Shown one piece after another: positions 1-4,512 of a stretch of 7,475 bases of DNA (the first letter of the stretch is position 1; the number at the start of each line of letters is the position of its first letter). Origin of the DNA: Paracoccaceae bacterium (GTDB lineage: Bacteria; Pseudomonadota; Alphaproteobacteria; Rhodobacterales; Rhodobacteraceae); NCBI GenBank assembly GCA_007121055.1, contig SKMM01000071.1:1-7475 (forward strand), given 5' to 3'. A program made the position numbers and the translations under genes. The notes beneath the pieces were generated by a model that had not been told where the DNA came from, did not search any database, and was given only the letters and a program-made list of their open reading frames with translations.

Positions 1-48
1 AGATTGTGGATCTGGGGGTCCCCCGTTCGAGCCGGGGAGGCGGTACCA
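1..48 (+). tRNA. tRNA-His (anticodon GTG), 3' part, cut by window edge
   Basis: The window opens inside the anticodon arm. The visible 3' stem half (11-15) pairs with AGA at 1-3, and the 7-base loop at 4-10 has anticodon GTG at 6-8, which reads His codons. The variable loop is 16-20. The T arm is CCCCG, TTCGAGC, CGGGG (21-37) with five perfect pairs. The 3' acceptor strand is 38-44, the discriminator base is A at 45, and CCA is encoded at 46-48. The acceptor strand ends in T at 44 (U72), so the mature end is U72-A73-CCA. Most bacterial tRNA-His have C73 paired with an extra G-1; U72/A73 is the form described for Caulobacter and related alphaproteobacteria. The 5' half, including position -1, lies outside the window. 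Confidence 0.9.
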
Positions 49-240
49 CCGGTTGATCCCGCGGTCAGGCTGTTCATGGTCGCCTGTCCCTCGGCCGGAT
101 GGGCCGGGGTCGATGGGCGTCGGGGCTTCTGGAACCCTCCTTGCAGGATGATCGTAGCCTGGCCCGGGTCACCGGGCCGTCCTCGGGGTCAGGCGGAACC
201 GGGAGGCACGGGGCGGCCTGGGCGGGGCCGGGGCGCAGGG
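49..240. other. Intergenic gap between tRNA-His and the NikR-family gene
   Basis: This 192-base GC-rich gap separates two converging transcripts. It contains one strong hairpin (160-179, listed separately) and an imperfect 14-base tandem similarity around GATGGGC (98-104 and 112-118). Open frames here are GC-driven and have no recognisable product or good ribosome-binding site. I see no further gene. Confidence 0.6.
160..179. terminator. GC-rich hairpin, possible bidirectional terminator
   Basis: GGCCCGG (161-167) pairs perfectly with CCGGGCC (172-178) across a GTCA loop, and a T-G wobble at 160/179 adds an eighth pair. It lies 61 bases beyond the NikR-family stop codon and 112 bases beyond the tRNA-His CCA, between two converging transcripts, which is where a shared terminator would sit. 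There is no T-tract on either strand, so a classic Rho-independent terminator is not shown. It could equally be a processing or pausing structure. Confidence 0.3.
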
Positions 241-735
241 TCAGTCGGGCGCCTGGCCTGGCGCGTCCGGATCGAAGCTGTCGCGGATGCGCAGGTGGTC
301 GTGGGCGTGGACGGCGCCGCCATGGGCGTGGCGCTCGACATGCCGTTCCACCGGGATCAGGGCGAGCGCGCCGTGGCGGACGCCGCGTTCGAGGAAGAGG
401 GCGTTGGCGAAGCCCTCGATGCCGCCCACCCGGCCGCGGGCCACCACCACCTCCAGCGCCGCGCCATGGTCGAGCGGCACCGACAGCGCCGCCACCGCGC
501 TGTCGTGGTGCGCCTGGAGGTGCTGCGGCACCAGCCGGGCGAGGTTGTGCTGCCCGGTCTCCACCACGCAGCTGACCACGCCGAGGCAGTCGGCGTCGGG
601 CGGCGCACCCCCGGACAGCGCCCGGCGCACCAGGTCGCGCAGCGCCTCGGAGCGGTTCGTGGCCCCCGACGCGGCCATCAGCGCCTCCAGCCGCGCCATC
701 AGCTCGTCGTCCATGGTGATGGTGATGCGGCGCAT
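241..735 (-). CDS. nikR: NikR-family ribbon-helix-helix regulator with a lost nickel site
   Basis: 164 aa. Residues 1-45 form a ribbon-helix-helix DNA-binding domain starting MRRITITMDDEL. The residues matching E. coli NikR DNA contacts (R3, T5, T7) and its potassium-site pair (E30, D34) are kept. Residues about 50-130 match the NikR metal-binding, ACT-like tetramerisation domain and end in the family motif GVRHG (118-122). The E. coli nickel ligands H76, H87, H89 and C95 align with Q74, S85, P87 and A93, so none is kept. An extra tail (about 130-164) has six histidines at 132, 136, 138, 143, 145 and 147. The start at 735 is chosen because the family begins exactly there and a G-rich ribosome site (GGGGGAG) lies just upstream. 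The gene is divergent from thyA. NikR normally represses nickel uptake genes when nickel binds; by sequence this protein should bind DNA but not sense nickel in the usual way. Family assignment is firm, function is not. Confidence 0.85.
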   Translation of the reverse strand: MRRITITMDDELMARLEALMAASGATNRSEALRDLVRRALSGGAPPDADCLGVVSCVVETGQHNLARLVPQHLQAHHDSAVAALSVPLDHGAALEVVVARGRVGGIEGFANALFLERGVRHGALALIPVERHVERHAHGGAVHAHDHLRIRDSFDPDAPGQAPD

Positions 736-752
736 GGCTCCCCCGATGGGGG
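736..752 (-). promoter_or_regulatory. Hairpin covering the NikR-family ribosome-binding site
   Basis: CCCCC (740-744) and GGGGG (748-752) form a perfect 5-pair inverted repeat with a 3-base spacer. On the minus-strand mRNA, the half next to the gene is the purine-rich GGGGGAG that serves as ribosome-binding site two bases before the ATG at 735. Folding would therefore hide that site. The same palindrome could instead be a DNA operator for a dimeric ribbon-helix-helix protein. The inverted repeat is seen; either role is inferred. Confidence 0.4.
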
Positions 753-765
753 CAGGGAAGCACCC

Positions 766-780
766 GCGCGGCGCCCGCGC
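766..780. promoter_or_regulatory. Perfect inverted repeat upstream of the thyA -35, candidate operator
   Basis: GCGCGG (766-771) and CCGCGC (775-780) are perfect complements around a 3-base CGC spacer. The repeat ends four bases before the proposed -35 of thyA and is centred 27 bases from the 740-752 repeat, which has the same 3-base spacing. Its position in a divergent promoter region next to a ribbon-helix-helix gene suggests an operator. GC-rich DNA makes such short repeats common by chance, so this is tentative. Confidence 0.3.
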
Positions 781-784
781 AAGC

Positions 785-813
785 TTGAACCGCCCGGCCG
801 GCGCCGCTACTTT
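785..813 (+). promoter_or_regulatory. Candidate sigma-70 promoter for thyA-folA
   Basis: TTGAAC (785-790, 4 of 6 matches to TTGACA) is followed after 17 bases by TACTTT (808-813, 3 of 6 matches to TATAAT). It is the most AT-rich spot in the divergent region and would start transcription near 820, leaving a short leader that contains the thyA ribosome site at 829-834. The -10 is weak. Confidence 0.4.
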
Positions 814-840
814 TCCGCCCCAGCCCCCAGGGAGCCCCCC

Positions 841-1671
841 GTGCAGCAATACCACGACGCCCTGCGCACCGTCCTCGACCGCGGCACCCGCAGCACCGAC
901 CGGACGGGCACCGGCACGATCTCGTATTTCGGGATGCAGTGCCGCTATCCGCTGGCCGAGGGGTTTCCGCTGGTGACCACGAAGAAGCTGCACCTGCGCT
1001 CGATCGTGCATGAGCTTCTGTGGTTCCTGTCCGGCGACACCAATATCCGGTATCTTAAGGAGAACGGCGTCTCGATCTGGGACGAGTGGGCGGATGAGGA
1101 CGGTGATCTCGGGCCGGTCTATGGGCGCCAGTGGCGGCGGTTTCCGGCGGTGCGCGAGAGCCGCGCCGATGACGGCACCGCGCGGCTGCTGCTGACCGAG
1201 ATCGACCAGATCGCCGATCTGGTGGAGGCGATCCGCCGCACGCCCGACAGCCGCCGGCTGATCGTCTCGGCCTGGAACCCGGGCCAGATCGGCGAGATGG
1301 CGCTGCCGCCCTGCCATACGCTCTGGCAGGTGCGGGTGCTGGGCGGGCGGCTACACCTGCAGCTCTATCAGCGCTCGGCCGACATGTTCCTGGGCGTGCC
1401 GTTCAACATCGCCTCCTATGCGCTGCTGACGGTGATGCTGGCGCATGTCACGGGCTACGAGCCCGGGGATTTCGTCCATTCCATCGGGGATGCGCATATC
1501 TACCTCAACCATCTGGAGCAGGTGCAGACGCAGCTTGCGCGCGATCTGCGGCCACTGCCGACGCTGCGTCTGGCGCGCGAGGTGCCCTCGCTGTTCGAGT
1601 TCCGCTTCGAGGATTTCCTGTTCGAGGGCTATGACCCGCACCCCGCCATTCGCGCGCCGGTCGCGGTCTGA
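841..1671 (+). CDS. thyA: Thymidylate synthase
   Basis: 276 aa cytosolic enzyme that converts dUMP and 5,10-methylene-tetrahydrofolate to dTMP and dihydrofolate, the only de novo dTMP step of the ThyA type. Visible landmarks are R21 in the RTGTGT phosphate/flap region, E58 in HELLWFL, the R138-R139 pair (phosphate contact from the partner subunit), catalytic C158 in the PPCHT motif, QRSAD (177-181), N189 and DAHIYLNH (217-224, dUMP binding). Compared with E. coli ThyA (264 aa, Cys146) there is a 12-residue insert around residues 102-118, a place where the family is known to vary. The start is GTG at 841: AGGGAG at 829-834 gives six-base spacing and the protein begins exactly at the family N terminus. 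The open frame continues far upstream, but that part is only the shadow of the opposite-strand regulator. First gene of an operon with folA. Confidence 0.97.
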   Translation: MQQYHDALRTVLDRGTRSTDRTGTGTISYFGMQCRYPLAEGFPLVTTKKLHLRSIVHELLWFLSGDTNIRYLKENGVSIWDEWADEDGDLGPVYGRQWRRFPAVRESRADDGTARLLLTEIDQIADLVEAIRRTPDSRRLIVSAWNPGQIGEMALPPCHTLWQVRVLGGRLHLQLYQRSADMFLGVPFNIASYALLTVMLAHVTGYEPGDFVHSIGDAHIYLNHLEQVQTQLARDLRPLPTLRLAREVPSLFEFRFEDFLFEGYDPHPAIRAPVAV

Positions 1672-1680
1672 GGCGCCGCC

Positions 1681-2154
1681 ATGCTGACCCTGATTGCCGC
1701 GCGGGCGCGCTGTGGCGCCATCGGCCGGGACGGGACCATCCCCTGGCATGCGCCCGAGGATCTGCGGCAGTTCCAGCGCGAGACGCTGGGCGGGGCCCTG
1801 ATCATGGGGCGGCGGACATGGGAGAGCCTGCCGACACGGCCCCTGCCCCGGCGGCTGAACGTCGTCGTCTCGCGCGATGCGGGGCTGGCCGAACATGTCG
1901 CGCCCGATCCGCTGGCGGCGCTGGAGACCTGCGCGGCCGAGGGATATTCCCGCGTCTATGGCATTGGCGGCACGGCGATCTATGCGGCGCTGCTGCCCCA
2001 CGCCCACCGGCTGCTGATCACCGAGGTGGAGACGGACATTCCCGGTGCCGACGCGCATTTTCCCGACTTCGACGAGGGCGACTGGCGGGAGATTGCCCGC
2101 CGTCCCCTGCCCGGCCCGCTGCCGATGACGCTGCGCGAGCTTCTGCGCGCTTGA
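1681..2154 (+). CDS. folA: Dihydrofolate reductase
   Basis: 157 aa, close to the usual 159 of E. coli. It reduces dihydrofolate to tetrahydrofolate with NADPH, restoring the cofactor that ThyA oxidises. Residues match E. coli numbering almost one to one: W22 and catalytic acid D27 (IPWHAPEDL), GRRTW (43-47, NADPH binding), the RPLPRR segment (53-58) with the arginine that binds the substrate glutamate tail, the IGG turn at 95-97 followed by Y101, and ITEVETDIPGADAHFPDF near the C terminus. The final beta-hairpin region is shorter than in E. coli. ATG at 1681 is nine bases after the thyA stop. Its ribosome site (GAGG, 1670-1673) overlaps the thyA TGA, so translation is probably coupled. This type is the target of trimethoprim. 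Confidence 0.96.
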   Translation: MLTLIAARARCGAIGRDGTIPWHAPEDLRQFQRETLGGALIMGRRTWESLPTRPLPRRLNVVVSRDAGLAEHVAPDPLAALETCAAEGYSRVYGIGGTAIYAALLPHAHRLLITEVETDIPGADAHFPDFDEGDWREIARRPLPGPLPMTLRELLRA

Positions 2155-2215
2155 ACCGCGCGCCGGAGGGCGCATCTTGGGGGGATCACCCCGGCGGCCC
2201 CCCGGAGACCCAGGC
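2155..2215 (+). other. folA-uvrB gap, no clear promoter or SOS box
   Basis: These 61 bases are GC-rich with runs of G (2179-2184) and C (2198-2203) that can pair in more than one way. GGAG at 2204-2207 is the uvrB ribosome site. I see no repeat of the alphaproteobacterial LexA form (GAAC, 7 bases, GAAC) and no convincing -10/-35. Read-through from thyA-folA is possible. Confidence 0.45.
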
Positions 2216-4372
2216 ATGCCAGACACGCTGCAGACCCCCGAACGGACCAAGCTCGAAGGCGGGCGGCGCTTCGTGATGCACTCGGCCTATGAGCCCGCCG
2301 GCGACCAGCCCACCGCGATTGCCGAGATCGCGGCGGCGGTGGAGGCGGGCGAGCGGGACCAGGTGCTGCTGGGCGCGACCGGCACCGGCAAGACCTTCAC
2401 CATGGCCAAGGTGATCGAGGCGACGCAGCGGCCGGCCATCATCCTCGCGCCCAACAAGACGCTCGCCGCGCAGCTCTACGGCGAGTTCAAGGGGTTCTTT
2501 CCCGAGAATGCGGTGGAGTATTTCGTCAGCTACTACGACTACTACCAGCCCGAGGCCTATGTCCCGCGCACCGACACCTTCATCGAGAAGGAATCCCAGA
2601 TCAACGAGCAGATCGACCGGATGCGCCATGCCGCCACCCGGGCGCTGCTGGAACGCGACGACGTGATCATCGTGGCGTCGGTGAGCTGCATCTACGGCAT
2701 CGGCTCGGTCGAGACCTACTCGGCCATGACGCAGGAGCTGGAGGTCGGCGGGCTCTATGACCAGCGCAAGGTGATGGCGGAGCTGATCGCGCAGGCCTAC
2801 CGGCGCAACGACGCGGCGTTCCAGCGCGGCAGCTTCCGGGTGCGGGGAGACGTGCTGGAGCTGTGGCCCGCGCACCTGGAGGACCGCGCCTGGCGGTTTT
2901 CCTTCTTCGGGGAGGAGCTGGAGGCGATCACCGAATTCGACCCGCTGACGGGGGCCAAGACCGACAGTTTCGACAAGATCCGGGTCTACGCCAATTCCCA
3001 TTACGTCACACCGCGCCCGACGCTGCAGCAGGCGACCAAGGGCATCCGCGAGGAGCTGCGCCAGCGGCTCAAGCAGCTGGAGGGAGAGGGCAAGCTGCTG
3101 GAGGCGCAGCGGCTGGAGCAGCGTACGCAGTTCGACCTGGAGATGCTGGAGGCCACGGGCATCTGCAACGGGATCGAGAACTACTCGCGGTATCTCACCG
3201 GCCGGGCGCCGGGCGAGCCGCCGCCCACGCTGTTCGAGTTCATCCCCGACCATGCCATCGTCTTTGCCGACGAGAGCCATGTGAGCGTGCCGCAGATCGG
3301 GGGGATGTACCGGGGCGACTACCGGCGGAAATTCACGCTGGCCGAACACGGGTTCCGGCTGCCGTCCTGCATGGACAACCGCCCGCTGAAGTTCGAGGAA
3401 TGGGACGCGATGCGGCCGCAGTCGGTGTTCGTCTCGGCCACCCCCGCGGCGTGGGAGCTGGAGCAGACGGGGGGCGTGTTCACCGAACAGGTGATCCGGC
3501 CCACCGGCCTGATCGACCCGCAGGTGGAGATCCGCCCCGTGAAGATGCAGGTGGACGACCTGCTGGACGAGGTGCGCAAGGTGGCCGCGGCCGGCATGCG
3601 GTCGCTGGTGACCGTGCTGACCAAGCGCATGGCCGAGGATTTGACCGAATACCTGCACGAGCAGGGCATCCGGGTGCGCTACATGCACTCCGACATCGAC
3701 ACGATCGAGCGGATCGAGATCATCCGCGACCTGCGGCTGGGGGCCTTCGACGTGCTGGTGGGGATCAACCTGCTGCGCGAGGGGCTCGACATCCCCGAAT
3801 GCGGGCTGGTGGCGATCCTGGACGCGGACAAGGAGGGATTCCTGCGCTCGGAAACCTCGCTGATCCAGACCATCGGGCGGGCGGCGCGGAACGCCGACGG
3901 GCGAGTGATCATGTATGCCGACCGGGTGACGGGCTCGATGGAGCGCGCCATGGCCGAGACCGAGCGGCGGCGCACCAAGCAGATCGCCTACAACGAGGCG
4001 CACGGCATCACCCCGCAGACCATCCGCAAGAATGTCGAGGATGTGCTGGCCGGGCTGTGGCAGGGCGACACCGACCAGAGCCGCGTCACCGCCAAGGTGG
4101 ACAAGCCGCTGGTGGGGGCGAACCTGGCGGCGCATCTGGACGGGCTGCGCGCGCAGATGCGCAAGGCCGCCGAGAACCTGGAATTCGAGGAGGCCGCGCG
4201 GCTGCGCGACGAGGTCAAGCGGCTGGAGGCGGTGGATCTGGCGGTCTCGGACGACCCGCTCGCGCGGCAATCCGCGGTGGAGGAGGCGGCCGAGGCCGCG
4301 ACCCGCGCCAAGGGCCGCTCCACCGCGGGACGGGCCGGGCAGCGCGGCGGCAAGGCCCGGCGGCGACGCTGA
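2216..4372 (+). CDS. uvrB: Excinuclease ABC subunit B
   Basis: 718 aa helicase-fold protein that receives damaged DNA from UvrA, verifies the lesion by threading a strand behind a beta-hairpin, and then loads the nuclease UvrC. Visible features in order: GDQPTAI (29-35), Walker A GATGTGKT (53-60), the aromatic beta-hairpin YYDYYQPEAYVP (106-117), DESH helicase motif II (352-355), QTIGRAARN motif VI (551-559) and the UVR coiled-coil motif that binds UvrC (about 640-671). E. coli UvrB (673 aa) ends at the UVR motif; here about 47 residues follow, ending in an Arg/Gly/Lys-rich, probably disordered tail. ATG at 2216 is preferred because GGAG lies eight bases upstream; an upstream TTG in frame (2177) has no such support. 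Same strand as folA, 61 bases apart. Confidence 0.98.
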   Translation: MPDTLQTPERTKLEGGRRFVMHSAYEPAGDQPTAIAEIAAAVEAGERDQVLLGATGTGKTFTMAKVIEATQRPAIILAPNKTLAAQLYGEFKGFFPENAVEYFVSYYDYYQPEAYVPRTDTFIEKESQINEQIDRMRHAATRALLERDDVIIVASVSCIYGIGSVETYSAMTQELEVGGLYDQRKVMAELIAQAYRRNDAAFQRGSFRVRGDVLELWPAHLEDRAWRFSFFGEELEAITEFDPLTGAKTDSFDKIRVYANSHYVTPRPTLQQATKGIREELRQRLKQLEGEGKLLEAQRLEQRTQFDLEMLEATGICNGIENYSRYLTGRAPGEPPPTLFEFIPDHAIVFADESHVSVPQIGGMYRGDYRRKFTLAEHGFRLPSCMDNRPLKFEEWDAMRPQSVFVSATPAAWELEQTGGVFTEQVIRPTGLIDPQVEIRPVKMQVDDLLDEVRKVAAAGMRSLVTVLTKRMAEDLTEYLHEQGIRVRYMHSDIDTIERIEIIRDLRLGAFDVLVGINLLREGLDIPECGLVAILDADKEGFLRSETSLIQTIGRAARNADGRVIMYADRVTGSMERAMAETERRRTKQIAYNEAHGITPQTIRKNVEDVLAGLWQGDTDQSRVTAKVDKPLVGANLAAHLDGLRAQMRKAAENLEFEEAARLRDEVKRLEAVDLAVSDDPLARQSAVEEAAEAATRAKGRSTAGRAGQRGGKARRRR

Positions 4373-4375
4373 GCC

Positions 4376-4417
4376 ATTCTTCCGGGCCGCGCCGCGCTGC
4401 GGCAAGAATCTTGCTGC
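4376..4417 (+). terminator. Competing hairpins after uvrB, possible terminator or attenuator
   Basis: Two folds share bases. In one, ATTCTT (4376-4381) pairs with AAGAAT (4404-4409), enclosing GCCGC/GCGGC (4391-4395 with 4399-4403). In the other, GCGGCAAG (4399-4406) pairs with CTTGCTGC (4410-4417) across an AAT loop, eight pairs with one G-U. They cannot form together. The site lies just after the uvrB stop. There is no T-run directly after either stem, so termination is unproven. A third small hairpin (TCCCG, GGC, CGGGA at 4429-4441) is followed by TTTT at 4447-4450. Confidence 0.3.
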
Positions 4418-4432
4418 ATCCCATTGCATCCC
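4415..4432 (+). repeat. Tandem TGCATCCC repeat upstream of glcB
   Basis: TGCATCCC occurs at 4415-4422 and again at 4425-4432, with a two-base spacer, so the period is 10 bases, close to one DNA turn. It lies 81 bases before the glcB start. Direct repeats in helical phase upstream of a gene are a common form of regulator binding site. The repeat is seen; the role is inferred. Confidence 0.4.
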
Positions 4433-4473
4433 GGGCCGGGACAGGGTTTTAGCTGCAGCCGGAGTCGAACGGC

Positions 4474-4491
4474 GCCCGCCCCGGCGCGGGC
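4474..4491 (+). promoter_or_regulatory. GC hairpin in the glcB leader next to its ribosome site
   Basis: GCCCGC (4474-4479) pairs perfectly with GCGGGC (4486-4491) around a six-base loop. It ends nine bases before the AGGGA ribosome site (4501-4505) of glcB, so it could affect ribosome loading. There is no T-tract, so it is not a standard terminator. Confidence 0.3.
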
Positions 4492-4512
4492 CGCAGCGAA
4501 AGGGACATGGCA

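Noticed and set aside
98..118. GATGGGC tandem similarity with 14-base period
   Set aside because: Only seven bases match exactly in very GC-rich DNA, and there are just two copies.
4..840. Long in-frame N-terminal extension of thyA
   Set aside because: It runs through the tRNA and antisense to the NikR-family gene. Thymidylate synthase homology begins at 841, where a well-spaced ribosome site supports a GTG start.
736..840. Canonical NikR operator (GTATGA, 16 bases, TCATAC)
   Set aside because: Not present in the divergent region. The repeats here are different and GC-rich.
736..1317. Long in-frame N-terminal extension of the NikR-family protein
   Set aside because: It is antisense to thyA and shows no domain. 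The family N terminus starts exactly at the ATG at 735.
2155..2300. SOS (LexA) box for uvrB
   Set aside because: Single GAAC words occur, but none is repeated at the 7-base spacing of the alphaproteobacterial LexA site.
4425..4453. Possible glcB promoter TTGCAT with a TTTAGC -10
   Set aside because: Both hexamers match consensus at only about half of the positions, which is too weak to call.
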